A stretch of 64,000 nt of DNA from Kitasatospora sp. NBC_01266 (GCF_036242395.1 NZ_CP108458.1:3720001-3784000); one strand, 5' to 3'. Shown: positions 1-10,906, numbered from the stretch's first letter. Numbers and translations are program-made. Notes: generated from the letters alone by a model not told the origin.

Positions 1-162
1 GGCCGCCTGGGCGAGGATCACGCCGCCGGTGCGCGGCTCCCGGCGGCCGGAGGCGAGGAAGGTGCCGGCCGCGTAGTTCCGGTCCAGCCACTCCACGTGC
101 GCCGGGATCAGCTCGTCGATCCGCTCCAGCGGGACGGTGTAGGTCAGCGTGATGACGAACAT
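1..162 (-). CDS. YciI-like family protein, N-terminal fragment
   Basis: Reading from an ATG at 162 towards the window edge gives 54 residues beginning MFVITLTYTVPLERIDEL and continuing with an LASGR segment and a TGGVILAQ segment. This order (FVITLTY, a helix ending in HVEWLDR, then LASG and GGVILA) is typical of the YciI/DGPF ferredoxin-like fold seen in many actinobacterial proteins of about 90-100 residues. The gene runs off the left edge, so its C-terminal half is missing. The function of the family is mostly unknown. The gene points the same way as htpX, with about 50 bases between them. Confidence 0.6.
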   Translation of the reverse strand, partial: MFVITLTYTVPLERIDELIPAHVEWLDRNYAAGTFLASGRREPRTGGVILAQAA

Positions 163-212
163 GAGCGGGGCTCCTGTGGCTCGCACGGTGCGGTCTGGCG
201 TCTGTCCCCACG

Positions 213-1070
213 CTACCGCCCCGCCATCCGCTCCAGCCGGGCGATCCGCTCGCCCATCGGGGGGTGGGTGGCGAAGAGCCGGGTGCCGGAGTCGCCGCGC
301 CGGAACGGGCTGGCGATCATCATGTGGCTGGCGGTCTGCAGCTGCGGCTCGGGGGGCAGCGGCAGGCGCTGGGTGCCGGTCTCCAGCTTGCGCAGCGCGC
401 CGGCCAGGGCCAGCGGGTCACCGGTGATCCGGGCGCCGTCCGCGTCGGCCTGGTATTCGCGGGAACGGCTGACGGCCAGTTGGATCATGGTCGCGGCGAG
501 CGGGCCCAGGATCATGATGGCGAGCACGCCCAGCAGCCCGGGTCCGTCCTCCTCCTCACCGCGGCCGAACGGGATCAGCCAGGCGAAGTTCACCAGGAAC
601 ATGATCACCGAGGCCAGCGCGCCGGCCACCGAGGAGATCAGGATGTCGCGGTTGTGGACGTGGCTGAGCTCATGGCCGATCACCCCGCGCAGCTCGCGTT
701 CGTCCAGCAGGCGCAGGATGCCGTCGGTGCAGCAGACCGCGGCGTTGCGCGGGTTGCGGCCGGTGGCGAAGGCGTTGGGGGCCTCGGTCGGCGAGATGTA
801 GAGGCGCGGCATCGGTTGGCGGGCGGCGGTGGAGAGCTCGCGGACGATCCGGTACAGGCCGGGGGCCTCGATCTCGCTGACCGGACGGGCCCGCATCGCG
901 CGCAGCGCGAGCTTGTCGCTGTTCCAGTAGGCGTAGCCGTTGGTGGCGAGGGCGACCAGCAGGCCGATGATCAGGCCGGTCCGCCCGAAGAAGCTGCCGA
1001 TCACCACGATGAGTGCCGACAGTCCACCGAGGAGGACGGCCGTCCTCAGTCCGTTGTGCGGGCGGTGCAC
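213..1070 (-). CDS. htpX: HtpX-like M48 zinc metalloprotease
   Basis: This is a membrane-bound M48 protease that degrades damaged membrane proteins. The zinc motif HELSH lies near residue 131, the third ligand is in [11 protein letters not shown], and hydrophobic segments sit near residues 10-50 and 145-195. From the GTG at 1070 the protein has 285 residues, matching the usual 280-290 for HtpX. A GGAGGGG stands 6 bases upstream of that GTG, while the longer frame up to 1187 has no such site and adds a non-homologous basic stretch. It follows the nuo cluster in the same direction after 140 bases. From memory the S. coelicolor homologue also sits beside the partial nuo cluster. Confidence 0.9.
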   Translation of the reverse strand: MHRPHNGLRTAVLLGGLSALIVVIGSFFGRTGLIIGLLVALATNGYAYWNSDKLALRAMRARPVSEIEAPGLYRIVRELSTAARQPMPRLYISPTEAPNAFATGRNPRNAAVCCTDGILRLLDERELRGVIGHELSHVHNRDILISSVAGALASVIMFLVNFAWLIPFGRGEEEDGPGLLGVLAIMILGPLAATMIQLAVSRSREYQADADGARITGDPLALAGALRKLETGTQRLPLPPEPQLQTASHMMIASPFRRGDSGTRLFATHPPMGERIARLERMAGR

Positions 1071-1209
1071 GGCAGCCCCTCCAAATGGTGCGGTGGGAAG
1101 CCCTCTGTTCACATCCCTCTGTGCCTGGTCAACGGTGGACGTCGGGGCCCTGGTTCCCTTCCTCGCACGGCGGCGGACCGTGCGCATCCCGACGACCTGG
1201 TACGGGGCC

Positions 1210-2769
1210 TCAGAAGAGGGTGCCCGAGACCACCTGGAGCACCAGCTGGGGAGCCACCGAGAGCAGCACGGCCACCGCCGCGGTCAGCCCGAGGGTGGCG
1301 GCCAGCGGGCGGGGCACCCGGGCCGCGGGGACGGCCTGCGGGCCGGGCGTGAAGAGCTTCGCCAGCCAGAGCAGGTAGTAGTACAGGGCGATCACCACAT
1401 TGACCGCCATCAGCACCGCGAGCCAGCCCAGACCCGCGTTCACCGCGGCCTGGAAGACCACCACCTTGCCGAACAGCCCGACCACGCCCGGCGGCAGACC
1501 GGCCAGGCAGAGCAGGAAGAAGGCCAGCGCCAGCGCGGCCCAGCGGTTGCGGGCGAACAGGCCCTGGTAGTCGTCCAGCCGGTTGGCGGGGCTGGTCCTG
1601 GCCACCACCGCGGCCACCCCGAAGGCGCCGAGGTTGACCAGGCCGTAGATCAGCGCGTAGGCGACCGTGGCACCCAGCGGGTGGGCCGTCCCCGCGTAGC
1701 CGGCGGCGGCCAGCGGGACCAGCAGGTAGCCCGCCTGGGCCACCGAGGACCAGGCCAGCAGGCGCACCGCACCCTGCGCCGAGTCGGCGCGCTGGCGCAG
1801 CGCGGCCACGTTGCCCGCCGTCATGGTGACGGCGGCGACCACCGCGAGCAGCAGGCCCCAGGTGTGGCCGTAGGGGCGGAAGGCGAGGTTGGTGACCAGC
1901 GCCAGGCCCGCGAAACCGGCCGCCTTGCCGACCACCGAGAGGTAGCCGGCCACCGGCAGCGGGGCGCCGGCGTAGGTGTCGGGCACCCAGAAGTGGAACG
2001 GGACGGCGGCCACCTTGAAGGCGAAGCCGACCAGGGTCAGCGCGGCGCCCGCCTCGGCCAGCGGCTTCAGCTGCGCGGGGACGTGCGCCAGGCCCTCGCC
2101 GATCGCGGCCAGGTGCAGGCTGCCGGTGGCGGCGTAGACGAAGCTGACGCCGAGCAGCATCACGGCCGTCGCGGTGACCGAGGAGAGGAAGAACTTCAAC
2201 GCGGCCTCGCCCCCGCGCCCGTCGCGCTTGAAGGCGACCAGCGCGAAGGAGGGCAGCGAGACCACCTCGAGGGCGATCACCAGGGTGGCCAGGTCACGCG
2301 AGGCGGGCAGCAGCGCGGCCCCGGCGGCGCTGCTCAGCAGCAGGAACCAGTACTCGCCGGCCGGCAGCTTCTCCTCGTCCACGGTGTGCAGCGACAGCAG
2401 CGCGGCGATCAGCGCGCCGCCCAGCGCGAGCAGTTGGAAGGCCAGCGCGAAGTGGTCGGCCACGTAGGAGCAGTTGCCCGCGCCGCCCGGCAGGCAGAAG
2501 GTCGACCGGGCCGCGCCGCCGGTCAGCGGCAGCAGCGCGAGCAGCGCCAGCGCCAGACCGCCGACGGCGAGCGGGCCGAGCAGCCGCTTGCGGGACTCGG
2601 GCAGCAGCAGGTCGGCGAGCAGCACCAGCAGCGCGGCCAGCGCGGCGATCAGCGGCGGGGCGATCGCCACCCAGTCGATGGACTGGATCAGCGCGCCGGG
2701 GTGGGCGACGGCGAGCAGCGAGGTCGGGTTCACGGCGGCGGGCCCCAGGGGGTGAAGGATGCTGGTCAT
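1210..2769 (-). CDS. nuoN: NADH-quinone oxidoreductase subunit N
   Basis: A proton-pumping antiporter-like membrane subunit of complex I (519 residues). It is almost entirely hydrophobic with about 14 transmembrane segments. Conserved Lys/His residues of the Nuo antiporter fold are visible, for example in [20 protein letters not shown]. It is the last gene of the nuo cluster; its ATG lies 3 bases beyond the nuoM stop, so translation is probably coupled. This is the copy belonging to a partial complex I, not the 14-subunit operon, because nuoD-G are absent here. Confidence 0.93.
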   Translation of the reverse strand: MTSILHPLGPAAVNPTSLLAVAHPGALIQSIDWVAIAPPLIAALAALLVLLADLLLPESRKRLLGPLAVGGLALALLALLPLTGGAARSTFCLPGGAGNCSYVADHFALAFQLLALGGALIAALLSLHTVDEEKLPAGEYWFLLLSSAAGAALLPASRDLATLVIALEVVSLPSFALVAFKRDGRGGEAALKFFLSSVTATAVMLLGVSFVYAATGSLHLAAIGEGLAHVPAQLKPLAEAGAALTLVGFAFKVAAVPFHFWVPDTYAGAPLPVAGYLSVVGKAAGFAGLALVTNLAFRPYGHTWGLLLAVVAAVTMTAGNVAALRQRADSAQGAVRLLAWSSVAQAGYLLVPLAAAGYAGTAHPLGATVAYALIYGLVNLGAFGVAAVVARTSPANRLDDYQGLFARNRWAALALAFFLLCLAGLPPGVVGLFGKVVVFQAAVNAGLGWLAVLMAVNVVIALYYYLLWLAKLFTPGPQAVPAARVPRPLAATLGLTAAVAVLLSVAPQLVLQVVSGTLF

Positions 2770-2772
2770 CGG

Positions 2773-4332
2773 TCAGCCACCGGCCAGCAGCTGCTTGACG
2801 GCCGGATCGAAGAGCCCGAGCAGCAGCGCCGGCCAGAGCCCGGCCAGCAGCGTCAGCGCCGCCAGCGGGGTCCAGCTGACCGCCTCGTACGGGCGCAGTT
2901 CGGCCGGCTCGGCGAGAGCGGGCTGCGCCGGGTCGCCCATGCAGACCCGGCGGACGACGGTCAGCAGGTAGCCGGCGGTCAGCAGGGTGCCCAGGCCCGC
3001 CAGCACCATGTAGGTGACGAAGGCCGGCCGGGACAGGCCCGCCGCCGGGTCGAAGGCGCCGAACATCGCCAGCACCTCGCCCCAGAAGCCCGCCAGCCCC
3101 GGCAGGCCGAGGCTGGCCACGGCGGCGAAGGCGAGCAGCGCGCCCAGCCGCGGCGCCCGCCCGTAGAGCGCGGCCCCGGTGGTCCCGGACAGCGTGTCCA
3201 GGTCCGCCGTCCCGTACCGGTCCTTGAGCCCGCCGACCACGAAGAAGAGCAGGCCGGTGACCAGGCCGTGGGCGATGTTGGCGAAGAGCGCGCCGTTCAC
3301 CCCCACCGGGGTGAGCGAGGCGATGCCCAGCAGCACGAAGCCCATGTGGCCCACCGACGAGAAGGCGATCAGGCGCTTCAGGTCCCCCTTGCGGCCCGGC
3401 CGGGCGAGCGCGAGGCAGGCCAGCGAGCCGTAGACGATGCCGACGGCGGCCAGCGCCCCGAGGTAGGGGGCCAGCGTGTGGGCGCCGTCCGGCACCACCG
3501 GCAGCAGCACCCGGACCAGGCCGTAGGTGCCCATCTTGAGCAGCACGCCGGCCAGCAGCACCGAGCCGACGGTGGGCGCCGAGGTGTGCGCGTCGGGCAG
3601 CCAGCTGTGCAGCGGCCAGGCCGGCGCCTTGACCAGCAGACCCAGGCCGATCGCCAGGGCGGCGAGCACCTGGGTGGTGTGCGACAGCCCGTGGCCGTGC
3701 GCGGCGGCCAGCGCCGTCATGTCGAAGGTGCCCGCCTTGAGGCCGACCAGCAGGAAGCCGAGCAGCATCACCGCGGAGCCGAGCAGGGTGTACAGGATGA
3801 ACCGGTTGGCCGAGGCCGTCCGGGCACCGCTGCCCCAGCGCGCGATCAGGAAGAACATCGGGATCAGCACGATCTCGAAGGCGACGAAGAAGAGCAGCAG
3901 GTCCAGCACCAGGAAGGTGGCCAGCATGCCCACTTCGAGCAGCAGGAAGAGCCCGGTGAAGGCCCGCGCCGACGGCGTGCCCTCCCCGTTCGGCAGCCTC
4001 CTGGTGGAGTAGAGCGCGCAGAGGAAGGTGAGCAGCGCGGTCAGCACCACCAGCGGCAGCGAGATGCCGTCCACCCCGAGGTGGAAGCGCACCCCGAGGG
4101 CCGGGATCCAGGCGACGTTCACCGTGCCCTGCATCCGGCTCGGGTGCGCGTGGTCGAAGGCGGCGGTCAGGGCCACGGCCAGCGCCAGCACCAGGCCGGT
4201 CACCACCGCGTTGAACCGCAGCGCGCGGCGGTCCTGGGTCTCGGTGTCCGGGCCGAAGAGGCCGGCCGGGGCCAGCGTGACGGCGGCGCCGAGCAGCGGT
4301 AGCACCAGGAGGGCGATGAGGAGCACGTTCAT
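2773..4332 (-). CDS. nuoM: NADH-quinone oxidoreductase subunit M
   Basis: An antiporter-like proton-translocating subunit of complex I, 519 residues and strongly hydrophobic. The family signature is read in VKAPAWPLHSWLPDAHTSAPT, followed by IAFSSVGHMGFVLLG, both typical of NuoM. It lies between nuoL (58 bases away) and nuoN (3 bases away) on the same strand. Length and motifs are complete, with no sign of decay, so the partial operon keeps an intact proton-pumping arm. Confidence 0.93.
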   Translation of the reverse strand: MNVLLIALLVLPLLGAAVTLAPAGLFGPDTETQDRRALRFNAVVTGLVLALAVALTAAFDHAHPSRMQGTVNVAWIPALGVRFHLGVDGISLPLVVLTALLTFLCALYSTRRLPNGEGTPSARAFTGLFLLLEVGMLATFLVLDLLLFFVAFEIVLIPMFFLIARWGSGARTASANRFILYTLLGSAVMLLGFLLVGLKAGTFDMTALAAAHGHGLSHTTQVLAALAIGLGLLVKAPAWPLHSWLPDAHTSAPTVGSVLLAGVLLKMGTYGLVRVLLPVVPDGAHTLAPYLGALAAVGIVYGSLACLALARPGRKGDLKRLIAFSSVGHMGFVLLGIASLTPVGVNGALFANIAHGLVTGLLFFVVGGLKDRYGTADLDTLSGTTGAALYGRAPRLGALLAFAAVASLGLPGLAGFWGEVLAMFGAFDPAAGLSRPAFVTYMVLAGLGTLLTAGYLLTVVRRVCMGDPAQPALAEPAELRPYEAVSWTPLAALTLLAGLWPALLLGLFDPAVKQLLAGG

Positions 4333-4390
4333 CGGGGACTCCCTGAGCGGGCCGGGGCGGACGGGTGACGGGTGATCAGCTGGACCTGCC

Positions 4391-6385
4391 TCATGTGCCG
4401 ACCGCCACGAAGACCGCGATCAGCACCGCGCCGGCCAGCAGCGCGCTCAGGTAGGTCTGCGCGTTGCCGGTCTGGCTGCGCCGCACCACCCAGCCGAGCA
4501 GCTTGGCCGCCCCGCCGGAGCCCTGCACGTAGCCCTCGATGACCTCGCGGTCCAGGAACTTGACCAGCTCGGCCGCGGCCACCGTCGGGCGCACGAAGAG
4601 CAGGCTGTAGAGCCGGTCGAGGTGGAAGCCGTGCTGGGCCGGGCCGTGCAGCGGGCCGAGCAGCTCGCGTCCCGGGTCGGCCAGGGGTGCGGCCGGCTCG
4701 GTCCCGGCCTTGGCCGCGGCGGTCCGCCAGGCCGCGTAGCTGACCAGCACACCCGCCACGGCCAGTCCGGTGCCGAGCACCGCGGTGACCACGCTCGGGC
4801 GCAGCGAGCCGCCGTCCAGCAGCGCGGGCAGCCAGTCGGTGCGCAGTCCGGCGACGCCGAAGCCGATCGAGGGCACCGCCAGCACCCAGAGCGGCCAGCG
4901 CATCGCCGCCGGTTCGCGCTGCCCCGGGTCGACCTCGTCCGCCTCCGGCGAGTAGGGCGCGCCGGGCTCGGCGGCGAGCGGACCGGCGGCCTGCGCCGCC
5001 TGGGCCGCCTGGGCCGCCCGCCCGACCGGGAAGGCCAGCAGCCAGAGCCGGGTCGCGTAGGCGGCGGTGAGCAGTGCGGTGACCAGGCCGGCGATCAGCA
5101 CGATCCAGCCGGCCGCGTGCGGCACCGCGGCGGCCGGGCCGACCCCGTTGGTCAGCGCGTCCCCGCTGGCCGCGTGCTCGGCGGCGGTCAGCACCGACTC
5201 CTTGCTGAAGAAGCCGGAGAACGGCGGCAGGCCGACCAGCGAGACCAGGCCGATGCCCAGCGTCCAGCGGGCGTCCGGCACCCGGTCGCGCAGCCCGGGC
5301 AGCCGGGACATCGCGGAGAGCGAGTTGGTGTGCGCGGCGTGGATCAGCACGCCGGCGGAGAGGAACAGCAGCGCCTTGAAGGCACCGTGGCTGACCAGCT
5401 GGAAGACGGCCGCCTCACGGTCACCGCTGGCCAGCGCGCCGGCCATGTAGCCGAGCTGGCCGATGGTGGAGTAGGCGAGCACCCGCTTGATGTCGTCCTG
5501 GGCCAGCGCGCAGAGCGCCGAGCCGACCATGGTGACGGCGGCCATCACCGCGAGCACCACCAGCGCGGCGCCGGAGAGCAGGAAGACCGGCAGCAGCCGG
5601 GCCACCAGGTAGATGCCGGCCGCGACCATGGTGGCCGCGTGGATCAGCGCGGAGACCGGGGTGGGGCCGGCCATCGCGTCCGGGAGCCAGGTGTGCAGCG
5701 GGAACTGCGCGCTCTTGCCGGCCACACCGGCCAGCAGCAGCAGCGCGATCAGCGTGGGGTGGTGCAGCTGCCCGTGCGCGGCCGCGGCCAGCACGCCCTG
5801 GATCCGGAAGGTCCCGGCGTCGGCGCCGAGCAGGAAGAGGCCGAACAGGAACGGCACGTCGCCGAGCTTGGTGACCAGGAAGGCCTTGAGCGAGGCGGCC
5901 CGGGCGTCCGCGGTCTCCCAGTGGTGGCCGATCAGGAAGTACGAGCAGATGCCCATGAGCTCCCAGCCGACCAGCAGCAGGATCAGGTCGCCCGAGTAGA
6001 CCACCAGGAACATCGCGGCGGTGAAGAGCGAGACCAGCGCGGCGTAGGACGGGTAGCGCGGGTCGGTGCGCAGATAGGCCGTGGAGTAGACCTGGACGCA
6101 GGTGGCGACCACCCCGACCAGCACCGAGATCAGCGAGGTGTAGCCGTCCAGGTGGAAGGCCAGCCAGATCTCGGGGCCGCCGGTGGGGGTGAGCCGGGTG
6201 GCGACGTCCAGCGTGGCGCCGGTGCCCAGTTGCAGGGCGGTGACCAGGGCCAGCACCGCGGCGGCGGCCACCGGCAGGATCGCCAGCGGCCGGGCCAGGC
6301 CGGGGGCCCGCTTGCCGGTGGCGAACAGGGCGGCCGCGCCGAGCGCGGGCAGCGTCGGGACGAGCGTGGGGAGGGCGATGTTCAC
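4391..6385 (-). CDS. nuoL: NADH-quinone oxidoreductase subunit L
   Basis: The largest antiporter-like subunit (664 residues), which carries the lateral helix along the membrane arm. Signatures include [36 protein letters not shown] and the conserved [12 protein letters not shown]. The GTG start at 6385 overlaps the nuoK stop by 4 bases (GTGA), which decides the start; the longer open frame upstream is only a shadow of nuoK and nuoJ. There is an Ala/Gln-rich loop with three AAQ repeats near residue 470. The C-terminus has the expected final transmembrane helix. Confidence 0.93.
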   Translation of the reverse strand: MNIALPTLVPTLPALGAAALFATGKRAPGLARPLAILPVAAAAVLALVTALQLGTGATLDVATRLTPTGGPEIWLAFHLDGYTSLISVLVGVVATCVQVYSTAYLRTDPRYPSYAALVSLFTAAMFLVVYSGDLILLLVGWELMGICSYFLIGHHWETADARAASLKAFLVTKLGDVPFLFGLFLLGADAGTFRIQGVLAAAAHGQLHHPTLIALLLLAGVAGKSAQFPLHTWLPDAMAGPTPVSALIHAATMVAAGIYLVARLLPVFLLSGAALVVLAVMAAVTMVGSALCALAQDDIKRVLAYSTIGQLGYMAGALASGDREAAVFQLVSHGAFKALLFLSAGVLIHAAHTNSLSAMSRLPGLRDRVPDARWTLGIGLVSLVGLPPFSGFFSKESVLTAAEHAASGDALTNGVGPAAAVPHAAGWIVLIAGLVTALLTAAYATRLWLLAFPVGRAAQAAQAAQAAGPLAAEPGAPYSPEADEVDPGQREPAAMRWPLWVLAVPSIGFGVAGLRTDWLPALLDGGSLRPSVVTAVLGTGLAVAGVLVSYAAWRTAAAKAGTEPAAPLADPGRELLGPLHGPAQHGFHLDRLYSLLFVRPTVAAAELVKFLDREVIEGYVQGSGGAAKLLGWVVRRSQTGNAQTYLSALLAGAVLIAVFVAVGT

Positions 6386-6759
6386 TTGACGGCCTGACCC
6401 TTCGACACGTCCTCGGTTGCCGCGCCGTCGAACTGGGCCGGCACCTCGGCGGCGCGGTCGCCGAGCGCCCTCAGCCGGTCCACGTCGGCGGTGCCGCGGG
6501 TCCGGAAGACCAGCAGCACGATGGCCAGCCCGAGGCCGATCTCGGCGGCGGCGACGGTGATGGCGAAGAGGGTGAGCGCCTGCCCGGCGTGCAGCGCGTC
6601 GCGCAGCCAGGCGTCGAAGGCGATCAGGTTGAGGTTGACGGCGTTGAGCATCAGCTCGACCGACATCAGCACCAGGATGGCGTTGCGCCGGGCGAGCAGG
6701 CCGTAGACGCCGATGCTGAAGAGCAGCGCGGCGAGAACGGCGGGGTAGGCGAGATGCAT
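6382..6759 (-). CDS. nuoK: NADH-quinone oxidoreductase subunit K
   Basis: A small membrane subunit (125 residues) with three transmembrane helices. The two conserved glutamates of NuoK are visible in [15 protein letters not shown] and in [12 protein letters not shown]. The C-terminus is about 25 residues longer than the E. coli type and hydrophilic, as in other actinobacteria. It overlaps nuoL by 4 bases and lies 6 bases from nuoJ, so nuoJ-K-L are probably translated from one mRNA. Confidence 0.93.
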   Translation of the reverse strand: MHLAYPAVLAALLFSIGVYGLLARRNAILVLMSVELMLNAVNLNLIAFDAWLRDALHAGQALTLFAITVAAAEIGLGLAIVLLVFRTRGTADVDRLRALGDRAAEVPAQFDGAATEDVSKGQAVK

Positions 6760-6765
6760 CGGCTC

Positions 6766-7410
6766 TCAGCGCTCCTGCTGCTGGGGGGCGGCGGAGGCGT
6801 CGACGGGGCGCCGGGTGCGCAGCTTGCCGGGTCGGGGCCTGGCCCCGCTGTCCTTGCCGGTCCGGGAGATGACGATGGCACCGACCAGCGCGGCCAGCAG
6901 CAGCACCGAGAGCGCCTCGAACGGCAGCACCCAGTACCGGAACAGGCTGGCGCCGGTCGCGGCGGTGCTGCCGCCGCCCGCGCTCAGGTCGATCCAGGAG
7001 GTCCGGAAGGCGTCGACCACCAGGGTCACCAGGGTGCCGGCGGCGGCCAGCGCGACGCCCAGGGCGATCCACCGGTTGCCCGAGTCGGCGTCCGGCGAGC
7101 GGCCGATCGGCGCCCGGGTGAGCATCAGGCCGAAGAGCACCAGGACGACCACCGAGCCCAGGTAGATCAGCACCTGCACCCAGGCCACGAACTCGGCGGT
7201 GAGCAGCAGGAACTCGATCGCCAGGCCGCCGAGCGCGACGACCAGCCAGAGCGCGGCGTGCACCAGCTGCTTGGTGGTCACCGAGATCAGCGCGGCGCCG
7301 AGCACGGCGAGGCCGACCAGCACGAAGACGATCTCCACGCCGGTGGGCGAGAGGAAACCGCGGGCCGCGGGGCTCAGCGAGCCGGTCGCGGCGAGCAGGG
7401 CGGTGGTCAT
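6766..7410 (-). CDS. nuoJ: NADH-quinone oxidoreductase subunit J
   Basis: A membrane subunit of complex I (214 residues) with five predicted helices and a basic cytoplasmic tail. The NuoJ signature is seen in [46 protein letters not shown] as a run of helices around residues 50-95. The start overlaps the nuoI stop by 4 bases (ATGA). The final 35 residues are Arg/Pro/Ala-rich and probably disordered. Confidence 0.92.
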   Translation of the reverse strand: MTTALLAATGSLSPAARGFLSPTGVEIVFVLVGLAVLGAALISVTTKQLVHAALWLVVALGGLAIEFLLLTAEFVAWVQVLIYLGSVVVLVLFGLMLTRAPIGRSPDADSGNRWIALGVALAAAGTLVTLVVDAFRTSWIDLSAGGGSTAATGASLFRYWVLPFEALSVLLLAALVGAIVISRTGKDSGARPRPGKLRTRRPVDASAAPQQQER

Positions 7411-7946
7411 GCGGAGTCACCCCCGGCGGCGGCCGCCAGCTTCTCGGCGGCCTTGCGGGCGCCGGCGATCTCCTTGGGCTCCTCGGCGCCCGGGTCCAGC
7501 GCAGGCGGGGCCGGCACGGTCCACATCCACTCGCGCAACTTCTCGCGCTCGTGGGTCAGCTCGTGGATGTCGGTCTCCGCGTACTCGAACTCGGGCGACC
7601 AGAAGAGCGCGTCGAACGGGCAGACCTCGATGCAGATCCCGCAGTACATGCAGAGCGAGAAGTCGATGGCGAAGCGGTCCAGCACGTTGCGGGTGCGGGC
7701 CCGCGCGTTCGGCTCGACGGCCGGCAGGGTCTCCTTGTGCGAGTCGATGTAGATGCACCAGTCCGGGCACTCACGGGCGCAGAGCATGCAGACCGTGCAG
7801 TTCTCCTCGAGCAGCCCGATCACGCCCCGGCTGCGCGGCGGCAGCTGCGGTTGCACCTCGGGGTACTGCGCGGTGACGGACTTGCGGGTCATCGTCCGCA
7901 GGGTGACGGCGAGGCCCTTGGCCAGGCCGGAGCCGGGAAGGTTCAC
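7407..7946 (-). CDS. nuoI: NADH-quinone oxidoreductase subunit I (2x 4Fe-4S)
   Basis: A peripheral-arm electron carrier of 179 residues. Two complete 4Fe-4S motifs are visible, [12 protein letters not shown] and [12 protein letters not shown], which carry clusters N6a and N6b. The GTG start at 7946 overlaps the nuoH stop by 4 bases; a longer frame running into nuoH is a shadow. The C-terminal 40 residues are Ala/Glu/Lys-rich and not part of the fold. Retention of NuoI alongside loss of NuoE/F/G means electrons could still reach quinone through NuoI and NuoB from another donor. Confidence 0.93.
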   Translation of the reverse strand: MNLPGSGLAKGLAVTLRTMTRKSVTAQYPEVQPQLPPRSRGVIGLLEENCTVCMLCARECPDWCIYIDSHKETLPAVEPNARARTRNVLDRFAIDFSLCMYCGICIEVCPFDALFWSPEFEYAETDIHELTHEREKLREWMWTVPAPPALDPGAEEPKEIAGARKAAEKLAAAAGGDSA

Positions 7947-8905
7947 TGGGAGATCGCCACCTTGATGATGCCGGTGAGGGCGAGCTGGAGGAGTGCGAGC
8001 GGGATCAGCACGGTCCAGGCGAAGCGCATCAGCTGGTCCTCGCGCAGCCGGGGGAAGGTCACCCGGGCCCAGATCACCACGAAGGCGAGCGCGAAGGTCT
8101 TCAGCAGCGTCCAGAGCCAGCCGAGGCTGTCCGGCAGCGGGCCGTGCCAGCCGCCGAGGAAGAGCACCGCGGTCAGCGCGCAGAGCACCAGGATGCCGGC
8201 GAACTCGGAGAGCAGGAAGAGCGCGAAGCGCAGCCCGGTGTACTCGGTGTAGGCGCCGAAGATGATCTCGGAGTCGGCCACCGGCATGTCGAAGGGCGGG
8301 CGCTGCAGCTCGGCCAGGCCGGCGGTGAAGAAGACGAAGGCGCCGATCGCCTGCCACGGGATCCACCACCAGTGGAACTGGTCCAGGATCCCGGGCAGCG
8401 AGACGGTGCCCGCCGCCATCGCCACCGAGGCTCCGGCCAGCAGCATCGGCAGCTCGTAGGACATCAGCTGGGCCGCCGAGCGCAGGCCGCCGAGCAGCGA
8501 GAACTTGTTCGCCGAGGCCCAGCCGGCCATCAGCGAGCCGAGCACCCCGATGCCCATGACGGCGAGCACGAAGAAGATGCCCGCGTCGATCGCCTCCCCG
8601 ACGAAGCCGTTCGGACCGACCGGGATCGCCAGCAGCACCAGCAGGTACGGCAGCAGCGCGACGGCCGGGGCCAGTTGGAAGACCCGCCGGTCGGCGCCGG
8701 CCGGGACGATCTCCTCCTTCTGCGCGAACTTGACGCCGTCGGCGACCAGCTGGGCCCAGCCGTGGAAGCCGCCGGCGTACATCGGGCCGAGCCGGCCCTG
8801 CATGTGGGCCATCACCTTGTGCTCGGTCTGACCGATGATCAGCGGGAAGGTGAGCAGGACCACCAGCGCGGCGAGGCAGCGCAGCAGCGTGTCGAGCAGG
8901 TTCAC
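7943..8905 (-). CDS. nuoH: NADH-quinone oxidoreductase subunit H
   Basis: The membrane subunit that forms the quinone chamber with NuoB and NuoD (320 residues, about eight helices). Conserved segments are [30 protein letters not shown] and [20 protein letters not shown]. It is slightly shorter than many NuoH proteins. The GTG start overlaps the nuoC stop by 4 bases. In a canonical operon nuoD lies between nuoC and nuoH; here it is missing. Confidence 0.93.
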   Translation of the reverse strand: MNLLDTLLRCLAALVVLLTFPLIIGQTEHKVMAHMQGRLGPMYAGGFHGWAQLVADGVKFAQKEEIVPAGADRRVFQLAPAVALLPYLLVLLAIPVGPNGFVGEAIDAGIFFVLAVMGIGVLGSLMAGWASANKFSLLGGLRSAAQLMSYELPMLLAGASVAMAAGTVSLPGILDQFHWWWIPWQAIGAFVFFTAGLAELQRPPFDMPVADSEIIFGAYTEYTGLRFALFLLSEFAGILVLCALTAVLFLGGWHGPLPDSLGWLWTLLKTFALAFVVIWARVTFPRLREDQLMRFAWTVLIPLALLQLALTGIIKVAISQ

Positions 8906-9876
8906 TCGCGCTCTCCGTTCCGGCTTTCCGAGGTCTCGGCCGAGGGGTCGTCGGACGTCGGCTCGGCCGACTTCTCGGGTACGGCAGGTGGCTCGGGCTC
9001 GGCCGGCTTCGCGGGCTCCGGGTCGTGCGCGGGCACCGGGGAGTGCCAGGGCGCGTCCGAGCTCCGGGTGCGCGCGGGGCCCTCGGGTGCGGGGCCCTCG
9101 GGTGCGGGGCCCTCGGGTGCGGGGCCCTCGGGTGCGGCAGCCTCAGGTGCGGCGGGCGCGGACTGGCTGGCCGAGCCCTCGGTGATGCTGCGGGTGCGGC
9201 GCGGCCGGTCGGCGCGCACCGCCGGCGCGCCCTCCGCCGCCGCTGCCGCCGCCCGGGGGCCGCGGGCCGCGCGGGCCGGACGCTCCGCCACCGGGGGCAG
9301 GGTGCCCTTGAGCGGCCCCCACTCGTTGGGATCCGGCACGCCGGGCGGCTGCATCTTGCGCCGGGCCGGCCCCGCGTGGTCGTGGTCGCTCTCGCCCGGC
9401 TCCTTGGCGCCCGGCCAGGCCTTGGCGACCCGGGCGGCGAGCACGAACTCCTTGCGCAGCGGGTGCCCCTCGAAGCCCTCCGGCAGCAGCAGCGGCACCA
9501 GGTGCGGGTGGCCGGTGAAGTCGATCCCGAACATCTCGTGCGTCTCGCGCTCGTGCCAGCCGGCCCCCGGGTAGACGCCGGCGGCGGTCGGCAGCGCGGC
9601 GCCGGCCCGCGGCACCCGGGTGCGCAGCAGCAGCTGCCGCACCGCGCCGGCCTCGCCGACGGCGGCCAGGTGGACGCAGACCGAGAAGCCCTCGGCGAGC
9701 TCGTCCACCGCGCTCAGCCAGTCGAAGAAGCGCAGGCCCAACCCGTCCCGGGCGGTGGTCAGCGCCTCGATCCAGTGCTCGGCGGGGACGTCCACGGTGA
9801 GCAGCTGGTAAGCCGCGGCGGCGCTCGCCCAGGGGCCGATCGCGGCGGCGGTCTCGTTCGGATCCACCGCGGTCAC
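8902..9876 (-). CDS. nuoC: NADH-quinone oxidoreductase subunit C with long disordered tail
   Basis: The conserved 30-kDa domain covers about residues 1-185 of 324; the signature [20 protein letters not shown] and [16 protein letters not shown] are visible. After residue 185 comes a hydrophilic, Pro/Ala/Glu-rich extension containing four tandem copies of a 5-residue APEGP-type unit. The GTG start overlaps the nuoB stop by 4 bases. There is no NuoD domain fused, unlike some NuoCD proteins. The tail is probably not catalytic; a docking role is only a guess. Confidence 0.9.
   Translation of the reverse strand: MTAVDPNETAAAIGPWASAAAAYQLLTVDVPAEHWIEALTTARDGLGLRFFDWLSAVDELAEGFSVCVHLAAVGEAGAVRQLLLRTRVPRAGAALPTAAGVYPGAGWHERETHEMFGIDFTGHPHLVPLLLPEGFEGHPLRKEFVLAARVAKAWPGAKEPGESDHDHAGPARRKMQPPGVPDPNEWGPLKGTLPPVAERPARAARGPRAAAAAAEGAPAVRADRPRRTRSITEGSASQSAPAAPEAAAPEGPAPEGPAPEGPAPEGPARTRSSDAPWHSPVPAHDPEPAKPAEPEPPAVPEKSAEPTSDDPSAETSESRNGERE
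9076..9135. repeat. 15-bp tandem repeat, 4 perfect copies, inside nuoC
   Basis: The unit ggggccctcgggtgc occurs four times head to tail without a mismatch. It is in frame with nuoC and encodes the repeated APEGP block in its C-terminal extension. Such perfect short arrays can change copy number by slippage. Confidence 0.95.
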
Positions 9877-10499
9877 TGGGCACCTCCGGGACCAGGCACC
9901 AGCGGGCGGCGCAGCGCGCCGGCCGAGGGACCGGTGTAGCGCTCCGGCAGCGACTCTGCGGCGATCTTCTCCTGAAGCTTGAGGATGCCCTGCAGCAGCG
10001 CCTCGGGGCGCGGCGGGCAGCCCGGCACGTAGACGTCGACCGGGATGATCTGGTCCACGCCCTTGGTGACCGAGTAGGAGTCCCAGTAGGGCCCGCCCGA
10101 GTTGGAGCAGGCGCCGAAGGAGATGACGTACTTGGGCTCCGGCATCTGCTCGTAGAGCCGCCGCACGGCCGGTGCCATCTTGTCCGTCACCGTGCCCGAA
10201 ACGATCATCAGATCGGCCTGGCGCGGCCCGGGGGCGAACGGGATGACTCCCATCCGGATGAAGTCGTGCTTGGCCATCGAGGCCGCGATGAACTCGATCG
10301 CGCAGCAGGCCAGGCCGAAGTTGAAGCACCACAGGCTGTAACGGCGGCCCCAGTTGAGCACCACCTTGACCGGGTCCGGGGCGAGCCGGGCCAGCGGGCC
10401 GAGCCGGCGCTGTTCCAGCGCCCCCGGACCGGGGTTGGCGGGGTCGGGCAGGCCGAGCTGGACCGGTCCGCCGGAGCCGTGGCTGTGGGTCACGTCCAT
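9873..10499 (-). CDS. nuoB: NADH-quinone oxidoreductase subunit B
   Basis: A peripheral-arm subunit holding the terminal 4Fe-4S cluster N2 (208 residues). Cluster ligands are visible in CCAIEF, in [16 protein letters not shown] and in [15 protein letters not shown]. The ATG at 10499 lies inside the end of nuoA (10-base overlap), consistent with coupled translation; the longer frame is a shadow of nuoA. The N-terminal 35 residues are Gly/Pro-rich and variable. The protein ends with a Pro/Gly tail. Confidence 0.93.
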   Translation of the reverse strand: MDVTHSHGSGGPVQLGLPDPANPGPGALEQRRLGPLARLAPDPVKVVLNWGRRYSLWCFNFGLACCAIEFIAASMAKHDFIRMGVIPFAPGPRQADLMIVSGTVTDKMAPAVRRLYEQMPEPKYVISFGACSNSGGPYWDSYSVTKGVDQIIPVDVYVPGCPPRPEALLQGILKLQEKIAAESLPERYTGPSAGALRRPLVPGPGGAQ

Positions 10500-10906
10500 T
10501 CCAGGACCCCCTTCTTCCAGGCGTAGAGCAGCCCGATCGCGAGGAAGCCGAGGAAGATGAACATCTCCACCAGCGTCGCCATGCCGTACCCCGCGGCGGC
10601 GAACACCGTCGCCCACGGGAAGAGGTAGATCGCGTCGACCGCGAAGATCACATAGAGGAATGCGTAGATGTAGTACCGGATCTGGGTCTGGGCCCAGCCC
10701 TCACCGACCGGGTCGACCCCGCACTCGTAGGTGAGCAGCTTCTCCGGCGACCAGACGGCCGGGCGCAGCAGGCGGTTGGCCGTGAAACCGACGGCCAGGA
10801 AGAGCACGCCGAGAATCGCGAGCAGGCCGACGGCCGCGTACGCGTCGAAGTAGCCGCTGCCCATCGCGGGGTCGGCCGCGAGGGCGGTGGCCCGGGGGCC
10901 CTGCAT
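10490..10906 (-). CDS. nuoA: NADH-quinone oxidoreductase subunit A
   Basis: First gene of the partial complex I operon (138 residues, three transmembrane helices). The NuoA signature [26 protein letters not shown] contains the conserved Cys loop involved in the active/deactive transition. The start at 10906 is preceded by GCTGGAGGCGAAC, a good ribosome binding site. The region upstream is shared with the divergent histidine kinase gene at 11136. Confidence 0.93.
   Translation of the reverse strand: MQGPRATALAADPAMGSGYFDAYAAVGLLAILGVLFLAVGFTANRLLRPAVWSPEKLLTYECGVDPVGEGWAQTQIRYYIYAFLYVIFAVDAIYLFPWATVFAAAGYGMATLVEMFIFLGFLAIGLLYAWKKGVLEWT

Noticed and set aside
940..4302. Very long plus-strand open frame over the nuoN/nuoM genes
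   Set aside because: Its Gln/Arg/Gly/His-rich composition is the antisense shadow of high-GC membrane protein genes, and nuoM and nuoN are unmistakable on the other strand.
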